Assembly (NCBI GenBank): GCA_001600875.1
Contig: BCLD01000011.1
Location: forward strand, 124,001 to 188,000
From: Solicoccozyma terricola
Lineage: Eukaryota; Basidiomycota; Tremellomycetes; Filobasidiales; Piskurozymaceae
Reading direction: 5' to 3'
DNA length: 64,000 nucleotides
The notes under the pieces were generated by a model that did not search any database, was not told the origin of the DNA, and saw only the letters and a list, made by a program, of their open reading frames with translations. Shown here piece by piece: positions 38,320 to 50,007 of this stretch (position 1 is its first letter; each line of letters opens with the position of its first letter). The position numbers and the translations under genes were made by a program.

Positions 38320-39166
38320 TCACGACATCTCACTGACCTCGACTTTCCGCCCACCTAGCTTCTCAACGGCATCATCCCATTCTTTCGGTGTATCCGCGTC
38401 CATGACGGCATACTCATCCAGCACCCTCACCCCACCTCTTCCCTCCTCGACTTTCCCACCCAGTACATCTTTTGCAGCCCGACAAGGCCCGCTCTTTCCC
38501 TTGGCGCAGTTGGCTGCTAGTTGTTGCAGTGCCGGAGGAGTCCATATCGAGAAGAGCGGCTCTGGGTTGGAGTCAGACGGGTGGAGGTAGAGCGTGACAG
38601 GTGATGGAGGGTCAGCGAATGCATGCGAGGAGACGAGGTGGGTGATCGATTCGCGAGTGAGGAAGGGTAAGTCGACGGCTGCGGATCAAGTGAGCGAATG
38701 ATGTCAGTGATAATTGACCGGGAAGATGAGCTGAAGAGAACTAGCCTACCTAGCACAAGCCAAGTCGCCTCCGGTCTCATGTCGAAAGCACGAAGGATTC
38801 CTGTGGCAGGTCCGATGTCGCCTGTCAAATCAGGATCATCGACAATCACGCCGACGTCCTTGATTGTTGTCAGGAAGCGGTCATAGATGATTACCCTACG
38901 GAGCCGCACGAAAGAGCCACAGCCGGTCACGGCCTCACATTCGGTAACTCAAGCTCCAGTCGTTGTTCCTGCCTACAGCTGACCCACAAGCCGTCTGGAA
39001 ACATACTTTCTCCATCCATGAGTTGTTTCAGCGTACGTAGGTGATGCTGATACAGTGGAAGGCCGGTGACGGGATGGGTGAGCAGGTGCTTTGGACGGCC
39101 CATCCGGGTGGACTTGCCGCCCAGGAGGAGCACGACGCAATGGACTTGGCAGGTAGAGGAATGCAT
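38320..39166 (-). CDS. mobA: Molybdenum cofactor guanylyltransferase, MobA-like
   Basis: Transfers GMP from GTP to Mo-molybdopterin, the step that makes the guanine-dinucleotide cofactor of bacterial DMSO-reductase-family enzymes. Exon 1 has the nucleotide-binding signature LLLGGKSTRMGRPKHLL (residues 13-29), then GLPLYQHHLRTLKQL. Exon 2 has VIVDDPDLTGDIGPATGILR and WLVLA, which continues over an intron into VDLPFLTRESI with the metal-binding Asp. The tail includes NPEPLFSIWTPPALQQL and MDADTPKEWDDAVE, typical MobA endings. About 235 residues. The junction of exons 1 and 2 is off by one base with the best donor (38,938), so a less usual donor or a base error is needed there. MobA is not part of the standard eukaryotic pathway. 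Confidence 0.92.
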
Positions 39167-39435
39167 GGGGTCATGGATCCGATGTATGTTGAAGGCTGCG
39201 TGTGCTTCATACGGCTTGGATGTCCATGCAACACTGTTCCCTACAAAGTCACAAGCGAATGACGGTCGATGGGCCCCCTACCGGCGGCAATGAATCTCGT
39301 TCCTGGGAAGTGGGATTGAATCATGTGGAGGTCGACACGGGATGACACGAGCGAGCGAGCTATGACGAAGCAAGCTGGCAGAGCTCCTCCCCGGTTTACA
39401 CCACGACAACAGAGACTAACTACAGCTATCCCAAG
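39167..39435. promoter_or_regulatory. Divergent promoter region shared by mobA and the molybdopterin oxidoreductase
   Basis: The 269 bases separate the two start codons, so both promoters must overlap here. This arrangement often gives co-regulation. I cannot identify specific operator sites by eye. Confidence 0.5.
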
Positions 39436-42400
39436 ATGGTGCGCATATCCAATCGTCCTCCTATCGACTTGGGACCATGCGTCGTAGAAACGCGCGATTC
39501 TGTCACGGACGTGTACGGCCCTCGAACCGGATTTCATGGCGATGACGGAGAGTGGCCGGTACGGGTGGATCAGATCCTAACCGAGTTGAGTGGAGTGGAG
39601 TGGAGTGCAACGACGGTGCAATACCCAATAGTTGGGTTGGCGCTGACCTATTGGTCTCGACTCTCAGCGAGAACCCCGATAAATGGGTACAAAGCGCATG
39701 CGTGATGTGAGCGGGGGCGACTGCTGGGATCAGGGACCTCTTCAAGTTCTCATTATTTGCTCTGCCTGTCGGAGAATAGGTGCTCCAACGGGTGCGGGGC
39801 GGATATTGCAGTGAAAGACGGCAAGATCGTGGGCATGCGTGGTCGAGAAGTTGACAGGGTCAACAAGGGTCGACTGGGACCGAAAGGGTGAGCCGGCCAG
39901 GGTCAATCAACCAGAGAAATATTGTTGTCCTCATCAATAAATATCCTCGGCTAGTCTGCATGCATGGGTCAGCCAACGTTCCGAGGACCGGCTGACCACG
40001 CCTGTAAGCCCCGCCATACCCCCTCCGTCATCGATCCTCCGCTGATGTCGCACAACGCGGTAACACACACCGATAGCTTATCCGCTCCAAAGAGACCGGA
40101 ACGCTCGAACCAGCATCATGGGACGAGGCGATGGACCTCATTGTGTCCAAGAGCAAGCACCTGATTGAAAAATACACACCCCACTCGATCGCTTTCTACA
40201 CCTCCGGCCAGTTCTTCCTGGAGGAGTACCATACGTTGGCTTTGATCGGGAAAGGTGGGTTAGGGTGAGTGATGTTATGGCTTTGGGGGTATCGATATGG
40301 GTATGTAGGATGCAGAGGCTGATGCAAGTTATTGGTCCTCATCTAGCACCCTGCACATGGACGGGAACACTAGGCTTTGCACGGCTACAGCCGCCACCGC
40401 CATGCGGGAGAGTTTCGGATGTGACGGTCAACCTGGATCATACCGAGACATCGTGAGTCGCAGCAACTTCTCTCCGGGAGCTTTATCAATTTCTAACTCA
40501 CCCCTTACATCCCAGGACTTTGCCGACACTATCTTCCTCGTCGGCCACAACATGGCCGCCACCCAGACGGTCCTGTGGACCCGTATCCTGGATCGCCTGG
40601 ATGGACCCAACCCGCCGACGATCATCGCTATGGATCCGAGGGAGACGCCGGTGGGCCATGCCGCCAAGAGCAGCGGAGGCGTCATGCTCGGACTCAAGAC
40701 TGGAACGAATCTGGCGCTGTTAAATGGGTTGTTGAGGATCATTTTGAAGAACCCGGCGTGGTATGACAAGGAGTACATAGGCGAGTTCTTTATCGGTTTC
40801 TTCTCTATTTAGTCGTGGAGATAGCTTAGCAGGCTTGACGGTATGGCTACCCTACAGACAACCATACCGTCGGAATCAAAGATCTCATCCACACGGTCGA
40901 GGAGTACACTCCCGAGAGGGTCTCGGAGATCACTGAAGTGGCGGTGGAAGATATCCTGCGTGCCGGAGAGCTTCTAGGGAAGAGCAATCGTCTGCTCAGT
41001 ACCTGCTTGCAGGGCGTCTAGTACGTAACTGAAGTTGAAGTCAGCTCCGGCGGAAACGTCCCATCCCTTGATCATCCTTGTTTGACCTTGCATAGCCAAT
41101 CCAACCAAGCCACAGCCTCAGCTTGTCAGGTAAACAACATCCATCTGATCAAAGGTATGTTGGGAAAACCCGGTTGTGGTATATTGCAGATGAACGGCCA
41201 GCCGACTGCTCAGAACAACAGGGAGGTGAGGTGTAACAGGTGTTGCATCCTTACGATACAGCGCTAATGTTTTCATGACTTCTTGCCTCAGTGCGGGTGA
41301 GTTTCCACTGCTTTGTCTGTCGTCAGACCGAAACCGAAACCGAAACCGAAACCAATCCGTTTACAGGTGTGACGGGGAGTTCCCTGGGTTCCGCAACCAG
41401 TTCAACCCAGAGCATATGAAGGACCTCGCCAACGCATGGAATCTGTGAGACCCAACGACCAGCTTTTTCTCACTGTCGGACTTATAACCCCCCGTTGACC
41501 GAGTGCCTTCGTTATCCTTCCTCAGAACTGTGAAGGACATTCCACACTGGAGTCAGCCGACCCATATCATGAGCCTGATGAATTATATTGAGGCGGGTAG
41601 CGTGAAGATGATATGTAAGTGTTTTGACGCCGTGTGCAGACGATCGTGGTACTGAGGTGTAAGATCGCTGCAGGGATATCGGGGACCAAGTGAGTCCACC
41701 GCAGTGGATCTGAGCTCACCCTCCGTCCTTCAAAAGCCTGAACGCTGTCTTCCTTGTAGTCCGGCTGTATCGATGCCTGAGCTTCAACGTGTCAGAAACT
41801 CCTTCGTCGATTCCGATCTCTTCATCGTGGCACAGGTGGGAGCCGTGAACGTACAGCATTCCGGCAAAGTCCTCACAAGCGATCATCCTCCACAGGACAT
41901 CTTTCCTACAGAAACTACAGCTCTGGCTGACGTTGTGCTGCCGGGAGCTCAGTGGGCTGAGAAAACAGGTTGTCAGTTAGAAGTCCCTTCAATATGTAGG
42001 CAAACGCTTCTACCGCGCTGACACATCCGCTGTTCACCACACAGGCTTCACCAACGCCGACCGTACCGTACACATCTCACACAAAGCGATTGACCCTCCC
42101 GGTCAAGCGTGGAGCGATCTCAAGATCTTTGCCGCATATGGCCATAGGATGGGCTTCAAGGATAAAGATGGGCAGCCACTGATCAAGTGGAACGACGAGC
42201 CGGAAAAGGCATTCAACCACTGGAAATCCTCGACTGCTGTGAGTGTCGGGTACGGCATATGAGAGATATGACACACAATGAATATTGTTCTCCTGCCAGG
42301 GTCGGCCCTGCGACTACACCGGCTTGTCCTACGAGAAGCTCACGGGTGGTTCAGGAATCCAATGGCCATGCAACGAGGTGAAGGGATCGAGAAAGCACAT

Positions 42401-44249
42401 TGTTTGAGATTATAACAGCTCACCATGCCGTGGACCTGCAGGCCAACCCTCGAGGAACCGAGAGACTGTACACTGATGGTGTCTTCCCTACCTCCATGGC
42501 AGATGCCGAATCATTTGGCAACGATTTGCTGACCGGGACGCCGATCAGCCCTGACAAATATCGTGAGCTACAACCGAACGGCCGAGCAATCATCAAGCAT
42601 TGCCGCTACGCTCCGCCCGAGGAGATGAATGATCGAGAGTACCCATATATGTTGAGCACTGGCCGAATCGTCCACCACGTAGGTCGAAGGAAAAGACCTG
42701 CGCCGTCTGTATGTGTGCCTCATGAATTCATGTTCGTCTCCAGTTCCACACGAGAACAAAGACGGGAAGATCTCAGCGACTGCAGGACGCAGCAGCAGAG
42801 GGATTCATCCAGATTTCAGAGGAAGACGCCGCCGAACTTGGAATCAAACAAGGGGACACAGTCCTTGCCAAATCCCGCCGGGGCCAAGTCGAGCTTTCGG
42901 CGAAAGTTGGCGAGATTAAGAAGGGCAACGTTTTTATTCCGTTTCACTACGGCTCGTTCGATCAACAGGACAAGGAAGGCAAGGCCGTCCCGTCAACTGC
43001 TGCCAACGAACTCACAGAGAGCGCTTGGGACTTTACCTCCAAGTGCGTGATCGTGGAATGACTCTGAGGAAGGCCTCACCTGACAAATCATTCTTTTTGA
43101 ACGACGGTTCCCAGGCAACCTTGCTTCAAGGTGAGAGACGACCCTGGGACACACCTCCACGAGCACATTACCTTTCTGACAAGCCCTTGCCCCTATCAGA
43201 GCGGTGCCGTGTCTCTTGAAAGGGTTGATCCGACCGTCAAGATCCACGCCGTCTCACGCCAAAGAGAAATGTCCGACAAAAAGCGAGAGCAAACGGTTCA
43301 AGGCGAGCACTCATCCTCGAACGTAGACGACCATCACAGGCACCTTTGTGACTTGTTAGGAGAGGTGAGTGGGGGGCTAAGGACGACATGGATAAATCTT
43401 TACCACGGTACATCGTGCGGCTGACTCGGCTCGTGGTCGACCCGCAAGTTCGAAGTCTTTGCCAACGCAGCCATCGCGCTATTCCTGACGCTGGCCAAGG
43501 CTCACGAGAAAGAAACGTAGGCTCAGAGACGCTTTTCTCACCCACGGGTCCAGTTCAAAGTGATAGCTTACTGCTCATCTGGCAGTGAACACCGCAAGGT
43601 CCTCAAGATCCTCAACAAGACCTGCTCAGAAGCAATGGACGGGATGCGGCCGTTCATCACGCAGTATGGAGAGGTTACCTCTCAGGCGGAGAGGGATGTT
43701 GGGCTAGCTATGGAAATGCTATTCCCTGCCAAGAGAGTAGGGTCGAACGCGTGAGTTCGATGCTTGTACTGTTCTCAGCAGAGGTTATCCCAATCCTCAC
43801 CGCCAATTTCGTCGTACAGGTACAAGAAACTGATGGAGTACGTCGTGCGCTGAATTGCGGATGAGTGGAAATAGTGCTGATGCCTCAGTGCCTCCCGCTC
43901 CAAGCCTCAACGGAGTGTACATGATCTGTTCCGCGGTGGAAGGGTTCCTGGCACCACTACAACCGGCCGCGCAAGCCCTTCATGACCAGCAATTTGTGGA
44001 GGCAATCGATCATGCCAGCGAGGCGTTCCAGATGGCCAAGATGTGGGCGACGTGAGTGCTGGTTGTTAATGAGTGCTTTGAATAGCATCTGACAATGTGG
44101 TGATGTACTGCTGCCCAGAAACATGAACAAGGTACGTGTAGCGCTACGGCTGTGGTTGAGCCGTCAACTGATTTGCCGTCATGCTGGACCAGGTCGCCGG
44201 TCCTCAGACGCTGATTGTCCCGGTCAAGATCGACGGTCAACTATCGTGA
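39436..44249 (+). CDS. Bacterial-type molybdopterin (bis-MGD) oxidoreductase with a C-terminal helical extension
   Basis: Large soluble redox enzyme, about 1,050 residues from more than 15 exons. In order: GEWPVRVDQ and DKWVQSACVMCSNGCGAD (iron-sulfur segment), GRLGPKGLHAW, WDEAMDLIVSKSKHL, GQFFLEEYHTLALIGKGGLG, MDGNTRLCTATA (Cys at 40,378-40,380 as probable Mo ligand), IFLVGHNMAATQTVLW, LQGVYQSNQATASACQVNN, GKPGCGILQMNGQP, ISGTNPAVSMPELQRVR, LADVVLPGAQWAEKTGCFTN and GRPCDYTGLSYEKL. The dinucleotide-binding domain has YMLSTGRIVHHFHTRTKTGR and GNVFIPFHYGSFD. About 240 further residues form an unknown, mostly helical tail (AHEKETEHRKVLKILNK). Bacterial relatives are annotated as nitrate reductase or formate dehydrogenase-like; the substrate here is undetermined. 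One junction near 43,850 is unresolved. Confidence 0.94.
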
Positions 44250-44679
44250 AGGCTGGAAGGGTCGATATGCACAGCGTGGCGATAGAATCCAATTGATTCG
44301 AAGTTCGATGTTGACCGTAGCGTTGCGTGCGCCTTCCAATTCTGGTCGGCTTTTCACGGGCTCACGAGGTTAGGGGTCAGGCGTGAAGCGAATTGTCGTA
44401 TGGTTATGTCTAGTCCTTATTTTTGCCGATAAGAAGATGTTAAGACCGAATCTGCGTCAATGACCCAGCACTTCGACTGTAAGGATACCACCAATCCACT
44501 CGATTGCGTCGTCGAAGATGTCGGACCGAGCCGTCGCATTCGGGTCGGTACGAAGCTTCGGTGATGCGCCCAGCGCAAAACAGAGACCAGTACAAATACT
44601 CTCGACAACATGGATGAATCTCCATTGCACTCTGACAAACAGTCTTCCATTATCCTATTTGAAGAAAACTTTAGCTGCC

Positions 44680-46582
44680 ATGTCACCCTCCGTTGTGGCC
44701 GTGTCGCGCACCACCAGTCTCCTCTACAGAGATTTACATGGGAGGGATCCAGAGTTGGTTGTTGGGGCCGAAGGAGCGTATTTGATCCTGGATGACGGCT
44801 CCAGGCGAGTGTTTTGAGTCCACGGCGACCGCAAAGTTTGAACGGCACTCACCACCACCCTTTCCGGTCTCGCAAGATCCTGGATGCTTGCGCCGGAGCT
44901 GCCGTGGCGAGCATCGGTCACGGTGACCAGCGCGTTATCACCGCCATTACGAAACAGCTCCAATCGATCTCATACCATCATACCTCTCGCTTCACCAATC
45001 CAGTGCGTACATACATGACGCTCGTTTTGGCCCGTATGAAGCTAAATACGGCCCGCTTTTGAGGACCCTCTAGGCTGCTGAAAAGCTGGCAAACACTCTC
45101 GTCGGTCACAAGCCGGGTGGTCTTTCCAAAGCCATTTTCTTGTCTTCAGGGTCAGAGGCCAACGAATCGGCCATCAAGTTGGCTCGCCAGTACTTTGTTG
45201 AGCGAGGACAGAGCGAGAGAATCAACATCATTTCCAGGAACAACAGCTATCATGGAAACTCCATTGGTTGTGTTTCTCTCACCGGAATCCCGGTAAGCCT
45301 AGGGTGGCATCTCACCCTCGACAGTGAAGCTCATGCGATCGATGATGTCCTCTCAGAGTCGACGACGCCACTTTGAGCCCATACTCTTGAAGACTTGCAC
45401 TCGGGTGTCGCCTTGTTACCCATATCGCTACAAGCAAGCAGACGAGTCCGACGAACAGTACTCTCAGCGGCTGGCATTCGAATTGGAACAAGAGATTCTG
45501 CGACTGGGGCCAGAGACAGTGGCGGCTTTCTATGCCGAAACTGGTAGGCATTGATTGGCCCTCGGTGGGGATTGGAGAGTCTATTTCGTCTGACATTCGA
45601 CCTGTTGTTAACCTCGTCTGCAGTCGGAGGTGCCGCTGCCGGAAATTTGACCCCCGTGCCAGGTTATTTTCTAGCTGTCCGTCAGGTCTGCGACAAGTAT
45701 GGCGTACTACTTATCTTGGATGAAATCATGTGTGGCATGGGAAGGACAGGCAAGATGCATGCTTGGGAATGGGAAGGTATGTCAGCTAAAGTCATACCTT
45801 CCTCTCGTAGCCCATCATCTGATTCACTCACTATACTGGAGCAGGAATTGTTCCCGACATCCAGACCATCGGCAAGGGACTCAACGGCGGATACATGCCT
45901 CTTTCCGCTGTTTTGATGCAAGACCACATCTACCAAGGATTTTGCTCTGGATCCGGGGCGTTCGCTAACGGTCAGACTTTTCAGTGTCACCCTTCTTCTG
46001 CCATGGCTGGCTTGGCGGTGTTGAAAGTGTTCGACGAAGATCATGTGGTTGAGAATTGTCGGCTGCGAGGAGAAGAGGTGAGAACACTACTGGTGAAGAT
46101 TGTGATATCATGTTTCATTTCAGCTCTACCATCTTCTACCACTGTATAACCTCGATAGCTCTACCGTGGTCTAAACGAGAGGCTGGGAAGGCACCCTCAC
46201 GTTGGGGAGATTAGGTGAGTTTCCGTCAGCACTGTTATGGAATCTCGGCGAGCTTAATGCATCCCGAAAACCTTGTAGGGGACGTGGACTGTTCCTATCA
46301 CTCGAGTTCGTTGTGGACAAGGCAGAGAAGTCGACCTTTCCAGTCTCCTTGCCACTCGCATCCATGCTGGACGACGCCATCTTCCGCAGAGGCGTCTCGA
46401 TATACTCAGGGTTCGGAAAGGGGACTGCTGACGGCGTCAGGGGTGATCACATCTTGATCTCGCCCCCGCTCAACATTACGTCAAGTCAAGTTGAGGACAT
46501 AATCCAGGCCATTGCAGAAGGAATCGACGAAGTATTCAGCTCCGAGATTGTGCAGAGTTCCTTGAGCGGGAATCCGTCGTGA
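44680..46582 (+). CDS. Class III PLP-dependent aminotransferase
   Basis: Transfers the amino group of an amine or omega-amino acid to a keto acid, using pyridoxal phosphate. Start MSPSVVAVSRTTSLLYRDL. Then YLILDDGSRR joins ILDACAGAAVASIGHGDQRV over an intron, followed by FLSSGSEANESAIKLARQY and NSYHGNSIGCVSLTG. FYAETVGGAAAGNLTPVPGY is formed across an intron, and then come VLLILDEIMCGMGRTG and IGKGLNGGYMPLSAV, with the Schiff-base Lys at 45,874-45,876. FANGQTFQCHPSSAMAGLAV, GRGLFLSLEFV and ILISPPLNITSSQVEDI follow. All class III hallmarks are present; about 455 residues in eight or so exons. Substrate specificity cannot be read. It follows the oxidoreductase by 430 bases on the same strand. 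Confidence 0.93.
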
Positions 46583-46949
46583 GCTGTGCCTGGCCGGCCT
46601 GCCACGCTGCCAGATGACAATTCTCAAAAACTTTGCAACTTTCCATTCCTGTTACCGTCTTCCATGGTATTTCACGGTTGGATGGCATATAGGACACATG
46701 AAATGGACATTTGGGGAAGTAGCTGGGAAGTAGCTGAGCATATTCTTTCCGGATACGGGTCGGACCGTGCCGCGCCACTAAGATCTCGCGTGACCTCTCG
46801 AATCGATTGTTGAGCCCACTGTACGATGCAATCCGACACCGCTACCTGTCACATAGTCGGCGGAGGCGCTCATCCCTGCCCTCTGACTGCCATTCATCCA
46901 CGTCGCAATCCTCAAACTTTCATCAGAAACGTAGAAACGTCGGTGGTCC

Positions 46950-49853
46950 ATGATGACAGAAACAACGATTGAATCTTCTGCGCCTGGTGTGGATGCCTCG
47001 CGGATACGCCGAGTTCATCGAGCGTGCCAACAATGTAGAGGAAGGTACGCCAGCTGCATGAACGGGGGTATCTTCTTGAAGCAGACGAGTTGATGATAAT
47101 GTTGTCTGCTACAGGAAACAGCGGTGCGATGGACCGACGTCAATTCCTTGTAGACGCTGCCAAAGGGCCGGCTTGAGCTGTTCTTTCGAAGCCGAAGCCC
47201 GAGATCCACGGTACAATCCATACCTGTTGGTCTCTCCTTCCGCAAGAACAGACCGAGGTCCGCCCACATCCTCAGATCCAGTCATCGCCCTGGAATCTAG
47301 CGTGAGTGTGAACCCCTCTCCGACACTGCAAATACTGGCGAACGAGTGAGCTGTATTCCCCTATCAATCCGAGCTCAATGGTACCGTTGTTAACATTCAC
47401 TACCTTACGGGGACAGGATACGCCTCTTAAAGCGGAGGCTGAGCAAGTTGGAAGCCGACGCTGTGTCCCATATTTCACCAGCACGAGTAAATGGCGTTGG
47501 CAACGCTGGAAACTCGTATTTGGAACGGTGTCTCGGCAGCGAAGGGGACTCTGGGGAACCATGCAACGCCTCAGCACACGTTGACGCTGACGGGCCCTCG
47601 CTACTTCCTTCATTCACTATACAAGATTTCCATGGGCCCCCCACATCGCCTGCTATCGCTTTCGATAATGTTCATGCCCATACCACGACACCGCGAGACC
47701 TTAATGTCAGGCTGGGCGAGACCTATACCAGTGCTCCTCTGCAAACAGTGGCACACCTGCATAATGCGGACTCTGTCACCGCTAGTAGTTCGACGTTGGG
47801 AAATTGCGATCCCGTTGCAAGAGGCATCCTGAGTCTCTCCGAGCTGTCGATCCTCCTTGACATGTGAGTCTTGCGTAGATGCAGACGGATTTCCATGTTT
47901 GCTCAGCCATAGCTCTCGCAGTTACTTCCGTCGACTCCATCCCATGGCTCCTTTCATGGATGCACAGAGTCCCGGGTTATTGGCACAGATCCGCAACAAT
48001 AGCATGTTCTTGACATTGTCTATTGCGGTCGCCGCAGGCCGATACTGGGGATACACCTCGCGGTGAGTACATTACGCCGCACTACGTCTGGTTGCCATCC
48101 GAGTTACCCATCTTCCATTCTTCGGTCAGAAACGCAGAAACATGGTTGCACCCTCGCTACACCGACCTCGTCTGCCTTTTGGACGAGGAGATATCTAGAA
48201 TCTCTCTGCGGCCGGAAAGACAGGATAAGAGGTTAGAGACAGTGGAGGGCTGGATCGTGTATGCCCATTGGATGCCCCATGACACTTTGGGTCGACCTCA
48301 AATGTCGAGTCGGTACTCGGAAGCCTCTTCGTGGGCCGCAATTGGTCAGGCAATTCGGTGGGCGACTTTATTGGGCCTAGACAGGTGTGCTTGTGTCCCT
48401 CTGAGCGACGACCGCGAATTTGCGGGGGTAGAGGACATGAGGGCGTATCGGACTTGGATTTATCTGGTCGAATCAGATCACCAGTGAGTCGCGGCTACGC
48501 TGCTGTCCCTCCCATAGACACGCTCACCGAAAACACGGACCTGTATGTGACAATGAAGCCTGGCTGTGACGGGTAGGCTTCCCCCTTCCACAGATCCGGC
48601 ACCTGCAATGGAGGTGTTACAATCCTTCCTGGATCACCCGTTGGGTGCCGCTACTGATAAGAGGCTGGGAACACTCCTCAAGATTGCAAGCGCGACACAT
48701 GACGCTTGGATGGCAAATGGTAATCCCTCGACGATGTGCCTAACGGCAGAAGACTTTGTCTCTTACAATGTCAAAGTGGATGAGATCGAGCGGTAAGCAG
48801 TCGACAGTGAAACAACGACCTGGTCATGCCTTGATGACTCCGTTCGGTCAATCAGAGATTTTCAACCCAAGAATCGTAAGTGCACAGTGGTTCGTGCTGG
48901 CTGCACAAAACAGAGAATGATGTTGCATGGTAGACCTCCCTGAGACTGCCCTGAATGGGGACCCAATGCAACCGGATTTGCCCTTCAGTAAGTGAATCCC
49001 ATGAGGCCCATTTCAAATCTTGTGGCGCTGACATCCGGTGGGACGGTGTCGAAGTGACAACCCGCTGGTATCGACTGGCGTTAAGCTGCTCATTCCTAAA
49101 CAACAACCCACGTGAAGGTCGTCTGCCGTGCCATCTCAGGATGGCGATTGACTGGGCATCACAGATCCTTTATCACCTAAGTTCAGAGTCTACCGCGGCC
49201 TTTGGAAGAGGTAACCTTACGCCACTATTTCGACCCGAACCGAAGTTGGTCGAAAAGATGACTTTTGCCATCGATCAGTACTTCATAGTCATGTATGTGT
49301 CAACGTGATCGGGTCGGTGAGTTCAGCCTCCCAGCCCAACGCATCTAATCGTCTTTTGTTTTCTTCTTCCCCTCACCAGCGCATACGCCGCCATCTTTTT
49401 GGTCATGCTCTGGCGGAGAGGAGCCATCGACGGTATGTACCTTCTGAATACGCCGCTCCTGCTGTTTTCCCGTTTGACGTATCGTCCACCCGATCAGATG
49501 AACTCGAAATCATCACACATGACAACAGAATGCAACCAATAACAAAGCAGACGGCCTCACTTCTCTATAAGCTCGTATCGGTCGCAAGTCAATTCTGTAC
49601 GGAATGCAGTGCCCCCATTGGGCATACGGCCCGCCCATTGGCATCCCTCCTCGCCTCCTTGGCCGAGTGCACGAAAAACCCCGACAATATCACTGGCGTA
49701 TCTAGACATGGTACACCAGCCCCGCATCATCAAAGCCAGGCAGTGGATTGGACCGAACTCGAGGCGATGTGGGACAACACCGCCTTGGAGATAGACGCTG
49801 TCCTCGGCATGACCGATTGGAGCTTCTTCAATGAACATGTGATGCCTCTGTAG
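46950..49853 (+). CDS. Zn(II)2Cys6 transcription factor with fungal-specific regulatory domain
   Basis: Nuclear DNA-binding regulator. The N-terminal binuclear zinc cluster HRACQQCRGRKQRCDG .. CRRCQRAGLSC fits C-x2-C-x6-C-x7-C-x2-C-x6-C, and an intron splits it after CRG. A short coiled-coil dimer helix (RIRLLKRRLSKLEAD) follows, then the fungal-specific middle domain with YFRRLHPMAPFMD and NNSMFLTLSIAVAAGRYWG, and a long C-terminal region ending MTDWSFFNEHVMPL. At least eight exons. The position among the oxidoreductase, aminotransferase, cupin and permease genes makes it the likely local regulator; this is inference from placement, as usual for fungal clusters. The first of two Met codons (46,950, 46,953) is given. 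Confidence 0.9.
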
Positions 49854-50007
49854 AAGTGCAACGCCACGAGCCGCAACACCCAAAGTTTTATATGAATATT
49901 GGTATATTGGTCTTGGACTGACAGACTATCATCCTACACTGTTGTCAAGATCGGGGGTTCTCGTGGTTGTTCCGTTCCGCCAACGCCAATGGACGTGATT
50001 TTCCAAC

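Noticed and set aside
41331..41356. Four GAAACC repeats as a telomere-like or CRISPR-like array
   Set aside because: Too short, inside an intron, and there are no spacers or other copies.
36793..44249. The molybdenum genes as bacterial contamination
   Set aside because: All three genes are interrupted by spliceable GT-AG introns, and fungal genes flank them on both sides with similar base composition.
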